Assembly (NCBI GenBank): GCA_037447655.1 | Contig: JBBHKE010001539.1 | Span: 402,985-433,840, forward strand | Source: Zygnema cylindricum | Lineage: Eukaryota; Streptophyta; Zygnematophyceae; Zygnematales; Zygnemataceae | Direction of reading: 5' to 3' | DNA: 30,856 bases | Translations under genes and position numbers: made by a program | Notes under the pieces: generated by a model | The model's database searches: none | Told to the model about the DNA's origin: nothing | The model's input: only the letters and a program-made list of their open reading frames with translations | Shown here: in pieces, positions 1 through 8,237 of the stretch | Layout: every line of letters begins with the position of its first letter | How positions within the stretch are numbered: position 1 is the first letter of the stretch

Positions 1-606
1 TTTTTTTTTTTTTTGGGGGTTTTTTTTTAATTTTTTGCCCTTGTTTAACCCCTTTTTTCTGGAGCTTTCCGGATTTTTTCCAGGATTTTTTTTTGGGGGT
101 TTTTTTTTTTTTTTATCTGGGTTACTGTTGTTATTTTTGGAGGTTTGTTGGTTTCATAAATCTGCTTTATAGTACTGATTTTCCCTCTCTTTCTCTCTCT
201 CTCTTCCTCCTTTTGTTCCAGGAAAGAATTTTGCAAAAAACGATTAGTTGATTTTTTTTCTTCTTTTATTTTCTTCTGGTTTTTTAGATTTTTTTGTGGG
301 GCTCATTTTAGGTTTTTGTTGGGAGGGGGGGGGGATGGGGAGGGAGGGGAGGGAGGGGGGGGGGGGGGGAATGTGTTTTCTTTTTTTTTGCTGTTTTTGT
401 AAGTTTTGTTTTTGGTTCTTTTTTTGAGGTTTCCTTGTTTGGGTTCTGTGGCATTTTTTTATTTTTTTTTCTTGTTTATCTTTGGAGGCTTGGTGTATTT
501 TTGTTTGCTGTTTATTTTTATTTTCGTTGGGGTTTTTTTTATGGCCAATTTTGGTGTTCTTTGTTTTTTAGTTTTATTCTTCGTTTTTTTTTTTTTTTTT
601 TTGCAG
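1..606. other. T-rich low-complexity region, intron or spacer left of first exon
   Basis: Poly(T), G-rich and CT-rich DNA ending in the splice acceptor TTGCAG at 601-606. It is probably intron of the gene whose last exons follow. I see no convincing exon; the open frames here are runs of Phe/Leu/Lys produced by homopolymers. A G-rich block lies at 328-370. Confidence 0.6.
328..370 (+). repeat. G-run tract with G-quadruplex potential
   Basis: A 43-base stretch is almost all G, broken only by single A or T bases. It has well over four runs of three or more Gs, so it could form G-quadruplexes in the + strand, which is also the sense strand of the neighbouring exons. Seen directly; any function is inference. 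Confidence 0.7.
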
Positions 607-1629
607 CTGACCGAAAGCAAGATTTCAGCGTATCTCATCAATGCAAGTGGAGGAGAAAAACCAATTTCAGGTTTTTTTTCGAGTCTCTCCCTTTCTCCCT
701 CTCCCCCTCCCTCTCCTCTCTTCCTCCCTCGCCCCCTGTCTGTCCCTCTCTCTCGCTTTATTATGTTTTTGAAACTCTCACATTTTTGAACTAACTCTAA
801 CTGCTGTAAATTTTTTTATTTTTTTTGGGGTGCGTAATTTAACAAAATTTGAATTTGACAAAAAATGAACTTAACCAAATTTTAATTTTAAAATTGAATT
901 TGACAAAATTTGAATTTGATAAAATTTGTTTATAATAATATACAGCAAAAGAGATCGAAAAACTCGTGATTTCGGCGGCCACTCAAAGATTGCCGAAGGG
1001 AGGACCCAAACCGGGAGAGCAAGAAGGTAAGAAAAAGGAATTTAAAAAAAAGAAAATTATAAACTTAATGATTGTTTTGTATGTTTTGTAAATTCTTTGT
1101 CAATGTTTTGTAAACCAGGAGAGCAGGAAGGTAGGAAAAATATGTACCTGTTATAGTTTTATATACTCTAATGGTTGTTTTGTAATGCTTTTCACAAAAA
1201 GGTCGCCATTTTTTATTCTTTTTTTTTCTGTTCATGTCATGTATATTTTCTTTTCCACCTTCACTTTTTTTTTTAACATCTGGAAGGAATCTATTTGATT
1301 TGCAACTTTTTATTTTTTTGGCGGTAAATGGATCGTGTAAGAATCCCTTTGTTCTTTTTTTTTTTTTTTTTTTTTTTTGGACAAATGATCTCTTATTTTA
1401 ACCTTCACTGTTTAGGGTTTTGGTAAACCTCACCTCTTAGGGTTTCTTAACCTCCTCTTTTTCGGCCTTTTTGTTATCTTATGTAACGTATATTATTTTG
1501 TTTTCTAACATATATATGTATATTTTTATTTTTTTTGTTAACTTTTTGGCAGTAAATGCTTTGAGAGCGAAATTTGACAAATTCATGAAAGGAAATTTTC
1601 CAGATTTGCCGGAAGCTATTGCTCCTTGA
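607..1629 (+). CDS. C-terminal three exons of an unrecognised protein (5' end outside window)
   Basis: Three exons join with matching phases: 607-670 (after TTGCAG, ends before GT at 671), 946-1026 (after TACAG, ends before GTAAGA) and 1553-1629 (after GGCAG, ends in TGA at 1627-1629). Translated in order they give 73 residues. These start LTESKISAYLINASGGEKPI, continue with the helical-looking stretch AKEIEKLVISAATQRLPKGG, and end KFDKFMKGNFPDLPEAIAP. The phases are 1 then 1, and no stop interrupts the join. I do not recognise the family. The fragment is soluble, charged and has no membrane segment. The upstream part must lie left of base 1 or in the T-rich DNA before 600. The exon 2 donor is duplicated 104 bases downstream. 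Confidence 0.7.
1011..1142 (+). repeat. 104-bp tandem duplication covering an exon end and its splice donor
   Basis: The sequence around the exon 2 donor (GGGAGAGCAAGAAG|GTAAGA, donor at 1027) reappears as AGGAGAGCAGGAAG|GTAGGA with its donor at 1131. The DNA that follows each copy is also similar (TAATGATTGTTTTGTA against TAATGGTTGTTTTGTA). The second donor copy is in the intron and has a poorer donor consensus. Confidence 0.7.
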
Positions 1630-1898
1630 GTTTCAAAAATTGGCTTTAAACTTGGTAACTTTTAAATTTAAAGTGGTCAATTTACAAACTCAAAAAGGAC
1701 TTCCGACGATATTTTACAGAAAACTGAGATAAAAACAGAGAACAGAGATCCTTCCCCCCCTTTTTTTTTTCAGAAGAAACATATATAGTGTGAAGGGCGT
1801 TTTTTTAACCGAAAAGTTTCAATGGGATGATTCAAAAAATAGGGCAAAGGTGATTAAAGGAAAATAGTCGTTGAGAAGATTCTCAAGGAAAAATTTAT

Positions 1899-1972
1899 GA
1901 AAGTCAACAAGAGTCAACCAAAGTCAACAAAGGACAACAAAGGTCCACAAAAGTCTACAAAAGTCAACAAAG
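1899..1972 (+). repeat. Degenerate ~10-bp tandem repeat (AAGTCAACAA)
   Basis: About seven to eight diverged copies of a 10-11 bp unit, AAGTCAACAA with variants such as AGGACAACAA and AAGTCTACAA, run head to tail. Seen directly; no function proposed. Confidence 0.75.
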
Positions 1973-2587
1973 TAAAAACAGTTGAAAGGAAGAAAGGCAG
2001 AAAAAAATTTAAAAAGACACCATATGGTCGAAAAGTTGTTACAAGGAAATGTTTAAATTAGGGATGTCTTTTTATCTTTTTTTTTTTTCGGAAACAATAT
2101 TTTTTTCAAATTTGAATATGAAAGTGGTTTTTATTACAGTACTTTTTGAAATACCTGATTGTTCATCGATTCTCAAATGTCGACACTCCTTTTTCTTTTT
2201 CTCTTTTTTTTTTTTTTTGAATTTGAGACATTTTTTCGGGTTTCTTCTAGATATAGATTTTTTTGTACATCTATTCATAAACCCCCTTTTCAATATAAAC
2301 TTTTAACGTGCTGTTTTTGTGAAACTTTTTGAGTGTTTTTTTTGTTTTGCGTAGATCCACAATAAATGAAATAAGTAAATAAATTGCTAATTACTTAATT
2401 ATAACGATTAAACATTTCATTCCTATGGAAAAAAAAGGGGCTGTTGTAATTTTGTGTTATAGAATCATCAGGAGTCTCTTAACCAATATGTGTGTACCTT
2501 CGTCAATTATTTTTTCACTAATTTTAGCGTGGATAGAAAAAAATTTGAGGTCTATCCTGAAAAGCTTTTACCACTTGAGGACTACTT

Positions 2588-2812
2588 CTACCTTCTAAAT
2601 GTACTTGTTTACAAAAAACGATCAAATACTTTATTGAAAAAGTGTGGATTGATGTATAAAAATCCGATACAAAATACAGAGTGGCGAAAAATTGTTTAAA
2701 ATATAGGAAAGACGACGTTTTTTACCTGTAAATGCTTACTAAATATGATAAAAGACTTTATTAAGAATGTGTGGATTGGTTCATAAAAAACGATGTGAAG
2801 AGCTTAAATATA
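2588..2812 (+). repeat. Degenerate tandem duplication, ~130 bp period
   Basis: CTTTATTGAAAAAGTGTGG (near 2630) recurs as CTTTATTAAGAATGTGTGG (near 2755). Both are followed by ATTG-T-CATAAAAA-like sequence and preceded by related TGTAAATG-CTT sequence. This looks like an old duplication of about 130 bp. Confidence 0.5.
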
Positions 2813-3805
2813 GTGTTGGTTTAATCTACTACTACATATGGTGTAGTTTAATTACAGTAAGATTATTTTGACTTTTTCTGAGATGGATATTGACTCGTTT
2901 TGCCCAATACTGAGTTAATATGTTAAGGATAAATGGGAAAAAAAACACATTTTTTATATTTTTAGGGTCTCATGCTCTGATGATGTTCAATGATTAATGA
3001 GCTAAATAGTAAAACGAAACCTAAAAAGTAAATATTTGTAATAAAACCGTTTTGTGTACAGAAATCGGTTGGCGATTAAAACATTATTGAAATCGGTTGT
3101 GAATTGGCTACCGGTCATCGTTTGATCCTGTTTGACCAATTTTGCATGTTTTTCAAGAATTTTCTGATATATTATAGTATTTCTTATAATTATTTTTGAT
3201 TTTTTTTTTTTTTAGTTAACTTTTATCCTGTGACACGTCAATGATGCAACCGTAATATTAATTTAGGGAAAGCGGATTCACCGACACCTCTACAATGCCC
3301 CATTGCTATTAGGGTTAAGGAATTATAGTATTAAAATGAAAATTAATGTCAATAATGTTAATCTTAACTAGAATTATACCGAAACCACGTGATAGTAAAC
3401 GAGTACATGGAAACAAAAGAAAGGAATCAAAACCCTGGTAAAAAAGTCACACTAATACTAATAATACTAGTTTCGGACAGATTGATATGGCCTATTTCAA
3501 GCCTTGTTATTTTTTTCTTAAAGTTTTATGAATGCTATCTTATGATTTTCTGCCGAAAATAGTTGCAACCTAATCATTGTTACTTGAGTAAAGAAATAAT
3601 TACAAAGAGGATTCGGAGGATTGTTTTTGTGGTGATAATTCTAAATTTGTTACGAATGGCATGGACGTTAACGAGCTTAAGGAAGTAGTTTACGAAAAAA
3701 CCCTTAGTATTATTAACAACTGATTTGTAACAGAGGCTGAAACCAACCAGCAAATTAGTGCTAGTCAAACCAAATAATAATAATTCATGTTTTGTGGGCT
3801 GGTTG

Positions 3806-3892
3806 CATACCTTTGAAGATTTAGTACGCAATTTATACATTTTAAGGTTTAGTACGCACTTTATACCTTTGAAGGATTAGTACGCTTTCATA
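3806..3892 (+). repeat. Three-copy tandem repeat (unit ~28-30 bp, TTAGTACGC core)
   Basis: Three successive units share CTTTGAAG-TTAGTACGC-TTTATAC. The middle copy reads ATTTTAAGGTTTAGTACGC. The repeat ends at a TTTCATAAG stretch. Confidence 0.75.
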
Positions 3893-4052
3893 AGTCAAAA
3901 TGAAATGTCTCACACTGCTTGATGCTCATAAGTATGAGGAATTAGGGTTTCTGAATATGTACAATGTTCGCACAATACGTTCCAATATTGTGAGTGCAAT
4001 GTTCTGGAGAAAACGTTTCCATTTGATGTACCATAAACTTAGTTCCCACCCG

Positions 4053-4089
<37 letters not shown>

Positions 4090-4130
4090 GAAAAAAAAAA
4101 AAAAAACAAAAAAAAAAAAAAAAAAAAAAA
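4053..4130 (+). repeat. Long poly(A) tract with rare interruptions
   Basis: About 78 bases of A with only two interrupting C or CG positions. It could be the tail of a retroposed element, but I found no recognisable element body or target duplication next to it. It produces spurious poly-lysine and poly-phenylalanine frames. Confidence 0.8.
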
Positions 4131-4449
4131 GACGGCAAAAATCTTGCGCCATAAAGGTAAAGACTTAAAAAAAAAACTACAAAGATGAAACCAATAAAAA
4201 AGGCTCTAGAACCCCAAAAAAGGTCCGAAAATACCTAAAAAACCTTGGAATACCTTGAAATCTGGAATCCAGAAAAAAAAACCATATTTTTTTCGAGCTA
4301 TGGACATTTCACTTTGTCAACCATAGTTGTTCAATTCGTGCGAATTTTTCAAATTTGCCTCTTACTACGTATTATTTGTGACTTTTGAAAAAATTGTTAA
4401 AATTCGCTCAGTATTTTCTGTACGGTAAACTGAACGGATACAGTATGGC

Positions 4450-4516
4450 AAAATGTACGGAACTCTTAACGGTTTTTTATGGTTTTTTATGGTTTTTTAG
4501 GTTTTTTTAGGTTTTT
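4450..4516 (+). repeat. Tandem GGTTTTTTA repeats
   Basis: GGTTTTTTATGGTTTTTTA and variants repeat five to six times. The tract lies inside the left arm of the inverted-repeat element that starts at 4316. Confidence 0.7.
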
Positions 4517-4622
4517 TTTCTTGTGCCGCTGTTTGTACGTTTTCCGTTAAATGAGCGCTCGCCAACAATTCTTATTTAAATAACTATCACACTCCATGTG
4601 TGTATCGGCTCTTCTACATCAA

Positions 4623-4826
4623 CTACACCGCCAATCGCTATTGGAGTCAAGGATTAAATAGCGTCAAAAAATAATTAGCGTTATTGATTCTTATTTAATG
4701 CCTGAGACGTGGCAGATTATGGTCCACGTCCTTAAATAGCGTTATTAATTCTATTTCAGGTTTTGGGGTCAAAATTTAGGGGCACCGTATTAGCGTTATA
4801 TACTCTAATAGCGATTGGCGGTGTAG
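4623..4826. mobile_element. MITE-like element (~205 bp) nested inside element A
   Basis: Terminal inverted repeats of about 25 bp: CTACACCGCCAATCGCTATT at the left and, read on the other strand, the same sequence at the right (4807-4826). The inner part is AT-rich and contains several TTAGCGTTAT / AAATAGCG sub-repeats. It has no coding capacity. It splits the left arm of element A at a point where the right arm is continuous (near 5555-5564), so it must have inserted after the arms existed. Related ends occur elsewhere in the window (22311-22851, 13078-13122, 22030). Confidence 0.75.
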
Positions 4827-5115
4827 TTACGGAGGTCCGATAGATAGGCTAGTACGGTGACCAGGTTCTAGCCTTGGCCAATACCACTTTTTTTGACAGA
4901 GTCATATTCTGACCAAAAAAAAAAAAAAAAAAACGAAAATAGAAAAATTCGGATTTTTTTTTTCGGATTTTTTTTTCGGGATTTTATGAAAAGAGACGTT
5001 GCACTATTTGCGCGCCGTAAGTTTGAATTTCCGTACGACTCTCTTTATCGGTTTTTATACAGAAGGAGCCGCCATCAAAACTACTCTACAAGGAAGCCGC
5101 CATTGCTGACGCCAT

Positions 5116-5333
5116 AGAAGGAGATTTTGAGTAAATACAGATAAAAGGAGATATGTGTATTTTTTCGGACTATTACAAAAGACTAGGGATGTCATCTACG
5201 AAGAGAACATGATAGAATGGGAAGAAGAGGAAGGGGAGTTAGGGGAAGAGGATTTTGATGAAGAAATGATTGATTTAAATTTAGAGGAAGGAGATTTTTA
5301 GTAAGGACGGATGAAGGAGACATATGTATTTTT
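5116..5333 (+). repeat. Direct duplication of a ~48-bp block, 170 bp apart
   Basis: GAAGGAGATTTTGAGTAA (5116) recurs as GAAGGAGATTTTTAGTAA (5286). Each is followed by A-A/GACGGATGAAGGAGA-ATATGT-TATTTTT-like sequence. The acidic small open frame lies between the copies and ends in the second one. Confidence 0.7.
5209..5301 (+). CDS. Small acidic open frame inside element A, possibly a transposon gene remnant
   Basis: ATG at 5209 to TAG at 5299-5301 encodes 30 residues, beginning MIEWEEEEGELGEEDFDEEM, about half of them Glu or Asp. The frame is open upstream back to a TGA at 5128-5130, so it may be the tail of a longer broken frame and not a gene of its own. The very acidic, non-repetitive composition differs from the poly-Lys or poly-Phe frames around it, so it may derive from coding DNA. 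It lies inside an inverted-repeat element, which suggests a degraded transposon gene or a captured exon. I recognise no family. Confidence 0.25.
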   Translation: MIEWEEEEGELGEEDFDEEMIDLNLEEGDF

Positions 5334-5812
5334 CTTTTTTTTGATGAATGTGAACGTTTCTTATAAAATTATTGACATGTTATGTTAGGCCATGCTGAAT
5401 GTTGAAAAAGGTAATGTGTATTATGTCTCTCCTATGTTTATAAGCAGTCGTAGACTCTCCGAGAATTGAGAGAGAAGGCCATGGCTGCCTGTCAGATGAT
5501 ATTAGACACACTGATATTAGACACACAGGAAAAAAATATGGCTCAGTCGTCCGTAACCAGTTGATGTAGAAGCGCCGATACACACATGGAATGCGATAGC
5601 GATACAAACATTTACAACTGGAGCGCGCTCATTTAACAAAAAAGGTTCAAACTGCGGCAAATGAGTCATTCAAATTTGACAAATGTACGAAGTAGTACGG
5701 GTGAAAAACCGTACAACGAATTTTAACAAATTTTTCAATAGTTAAATGCGAAACGCATATATTATTCGCCCGTTCGTTTCGTTCGTACGATACGATTCGA
5801 ACAACTATGCTG

Positions 5813-6276
5813 TTAACCATAATTGTTCAAATCGTATTTTGAGCACGATTCAAACACGCGAACAGTACGTAGAAATCGGAAGGACATGAATGTGAATCCG
5901 TACTATTCCGTACATTTAAAAACAATTGAATTTTAGATGTACCATAGTTTGTACATTTCCGTACGATTTTTGTCTCTTTTCGTAATAGTCCGTACATTTT
6001 TTGTACAATTTCGTACATTTCTCGTAAAAATGTTGTTCAGTATACCGGACAGAAAAGCACTAATACGTGCAACGTATCCTTTTGTCAAATTTCGTACATT
6101 TCCAAAAAAACCGTACAATTACCGTAAAATACCGTACAGTTTCCGTAAATTGTCCGTTCAGTTTACCGGACAAAAAGTACATCACGTTTTTTGCATTTTT
6201 TCATAAGTCACGAATATTACGTAAAAATTGGAAAAAATGAAAAAATCGCGCGATTTGAACAACTATGTTGTCAACC
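5813..6276. mobile_element. Inverted-repeat element B (~460 bp), abutting element A, rich in CCGTAC motifs
   Basis: The left end GTTAACCATAATTGTTCAAA (5813-5832) pairs with the right end TTTGAACAACTATGTTGTCAAC (near 6254-6275). These are the same terminal sequences as element A, so two relatives lie end to end. The interior carries many copies of CCGTAC, CGTACATTT and CCGTAAA between 5890 and 6180. The right arm also matches the outer left arm of element A (GGTAAACTGAACGGA is shared with 4424-4438, inverted). No coding region is recognised. Confidence 0.65.
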
Positions 6277-6540
6277 TTGAGCCACGGGTCGCAAACGGTC
6301 AACCAAAACCGTGACCGACCGTTAACCGACCACCCGCGCCAGATCCGGAACGGATTCGGTTGCCAAATTTTGAGGGCCGGGCGCTTGCGGTCGGTTGATT
6401 CACCAGAAAAAAAAAATCGGTCGGTTACGGTCAGTCAACCAAAAAACCAAAAAAAAAGAAAAATTTGTACTGTCCATACAATCCAACATTATTGTACTTT
6501 GTACTCTTTGGTATCGTGGAAGTACGTGACATCATGATTA

Positions 6541-6667
6541 GCGTCGCAAATCTGACACAGTGGTAACGCTATTCATTTCGCAAATCTTAGGGAACGCGAC
6601 AAAGCGTCGCAAATTTGACACGGTAGTAAAAACTATTCATTTCGCAAATCTAAGGGAACGCGACAAA
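6541..6667 (+). repeat. Two-copy tandem repeat, 63-bp period
   Basis: GCGTCGCAAATCTGACACAG starts at 6541 and again, with two changes, at 6604. Each copy contains ATTCATTTCGCAAATCT and GGGAACGCGACAAA. It lies in the left arm of the foldback element. Confidence 0.85.
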
Positions 6668-7360
6668 TCGTAATTTTTGGCTTATTGAAACGTCGTACAT
6701 TAGTTAATTTTGTACTTTTTCGGTTACGGCGGGCACGGTTAGTCACGAGAAATCGAGTTTAGGTTAACTTTTATTTTCGTAAACGCCGGTCGGTTAACTT
6801 TTAACAATTTTGGAGCGTGACATAACCCGGTCGGGCGTCGGTTACTCATATTTTGAAAAAAAAACGGTCGGTTTCGGTTATGTAAAATTTTGACTTTTTT
6901 GACCTCTGCCTTGAGCATATCAATAATATCGAATGTTATAAATATCGCCTTAAGAAGTCGCGGAAAAGTACAAGTAGGTCCTGTATTAGAGTTGCAAAGG
7001 TCAATATTTCAGATACCTGAATCCGACTTTTATTTTTTTCCAAAATTTGAACACCCGAAATCCGACCGGGTTATTGCACGCTCCTAAATTGTTTTCGAGT
7101 ACCTGGTACGCGTTTCCAAAAAAAAAGTTAACCGAAACTCGATTTCTCGTGACACCCTTACCCTAATAAGTACAAAGTTAGTGGCAATTTCCCTTATACC
7201 TTCTCCGATACAAAGAGTACAAAGTACAATACTGTTGGATAGTAGGGTACTTACAGTACAATATTGAACTGAACCAAGCGTTTTAATGAGTGAAGGTCGC
7301 GTGTGAAAAGGTCCACGTCGCCTTTCACTCCTTTCACTCCAATTTCGCTTTATGACGCCT

Positions 7361-7390
7361 CGCGCCGCGCGGCGCGTCGCAAGTATATAT
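7361..7390. repeat. Perfect 16-bp GC palindrome next to TATATATA
   Basis: CGCGCCGCGCGGCGCG (7361-7376) is its own reverse complement and is followed seven bases later by TATATATATG. On both sides (7317-7340 and 7497-7552) there are inverted GTGAAAG / CTTTCAC motifs. It might be a promoter-like core within the foldback element, but nothing coding follows it. Confidence 0.5.
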
Positions 7391-7797
7391 ATGTTTAGGG
7401 TTTTTTTCTCATTCATCTTTTTTTTATATAAAAAAAAACACAACCAACAACCCTATGACCCTAAAAATCCGTGGTACCCGGGCGGTATTTTGCGAAGTGT
7501 GAAAGGCACGGGGCATTTCACGGTGTGAAAGAGGGTTTCACACCTTTCACTCCACGGGCGAGAAAACTAACGAACCTTACCTGTACTGTAGTGGAACGTA
7601 CCTACGAAACATTCAATTTTTTTCGTTATTTGCTTACCCGGCCCTACCCGAATTTGTTTTTATTTTCTGTTTCACCCGGCCGAATCCGGCCGGCCCCTAA
7701 AATTTTGCACCCGAATCCGTTCCGGAACCGATCCGTTCCGGACGCGGCCGCCCAGGTACGGATCGGGTACGGATTCGGGTACCCGATTGCGACCTCT

Positions 7798-8077
7798 GCT
7801 TTATATAAACATCATACAATGATTTCATTTACTTCCCGCCGATGTGAATAAGATTTTATTAAACCGTGAAAACGCATGAGCGATACGCATCCTAGCAATA
7901 TCGATTCACGATCTGATAATGGAGTGTTGGTTTTCTTTTCGTTCTTTCTATGTCTTTTCGACTGCTTGCTCTTCTTTCTCTCTCATCCTCTCCCTCTCCC
8001 AATCCACGTCCCTTTCTCTTTCCCTCGTCCTCTCTCTCCCCCTCTCGCGATCGTACGGCATGTATCGGGTCGTCCAG
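7798..8077 (+). other. Upstream region of the NSRP1-like gene with pyrimidine-rich acceptor tract
   Basis: From the end of the foldback element to the acceptor CGTCCAG at 8071-8077. A CT-rich tract at 7960-8050 is a good polypyrimidine tract. An ATG at 7876 opens a frame that runs on, but it does not reach the conserved exon in a phase supported by a good donor. No first coding exon can be fixed. Confidence 0.45.
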
Positions 8078-8237
8078 ATGTGAAGTACGGCCTACAGCTG
8101 CCCGCCAAGGTACAGAAGCGGCCGCAGTCGGGCAATAGGTCGGTGGAAAAAGCTCCTCTTCCGCCATCTGTTTTAGTGTCCGACGGCGACGAGGATGTCG
8201 AAGCGGAGATCGCTCGCCAAGCTTTAAAGAATCAGTC
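8078..8237 (+). other. NSRP1-like N-terminal exon
   Basis: Acceptor CGTCCAG (8071-8077); coding in phase AT GTG AAG TAC. The frame meets TGA at 8239-8241, so an intron is expected to begin at GTGACG (8238) after CAGTC. The alternative donor GTGAGC at 8243 would include the stop. Its GC content is higher than the surrounding DNA. Confidence 0.55.

Larger units (their letters stand above)
1630..4315. other. Repeat-rich spacer without recognised genes
   Basis: AT-rich DNA downstream of the first gene. It holds several degenerate tandem repeats (listed separately), a poly(A) block near 4053-4130, and no open frame with protein-like composition. The frame at 3900-4154 is mostly lysine from poly(A). 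AATAAA-like signals near 2361-2380 could serve the first gene, but this cannot be shown. Confidence 0.6.
4316..5818. mobile_element. Inverted-repeat DNA element A (~1.5 kb) with long degenerate terminal arms
   Basis: The left end reads CAACCATAGTTGTTCAATTCG (4318-4338). The right end, read on the other strand, gives a related sequence with the core CATAGTTGTTCGAATCG (right-end region 5793-5818). Further pairs match inside the arms: ATTGTTAAAATTCG with its complement near 5717, GTTAAATGAGCGC (4546) with its complement at 5625-5637, and CCATGTGTGTATCGG (4594) with its complement near 5575-5589. The arms are therefore several hundred bases long and diverged, as in foldback or MULE-like non-autonomous elements. 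The left arm is interrupted by a separate MITE at 4623-4826. The centre holds a small acidic open frame. No transposase is recognisable and no clear target-site duplication is visible. Confidence 0.65.
6286..7797. mobile_element. Large foldback (palindromic) element, ~1.5 kb
   Basis: The two halves are inverted copies. GGTCGCAA...CGGAACGGATTCGG at the left end (6287-6359) pairs with CCGAATCCGTTCCGG...TTGCGACC at the right end (7707-7794). ATTGTACTTTGTACTCTTTG (6491) pairs with CAAAGAGTACAAAGTACAAT (7211-7230). GTCACGAGAAATCGAGTTT (6743) pairs with its complement at 7135-7153. The ends match the 219-bp hairpin at 23229-23447, so both belong to one family. The centre is near 6950-7000. The left arm also contains a 63-bp tandem repeat and the right arm a GC-rich palindrome. 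No transposase frame is recognised. Confidence 0.7.

Noticed and set aside
3900-4154. 84-codon frame and its antisense partner
   Set aside because: Mostly poly-Lys or poly-Phe from the poly(A) tract.
5770-5830. tRNA-like GATTCGAAC
   Set aside because: No cloverleaf arms around it; it is the end sequence of inverted-repeat elements.
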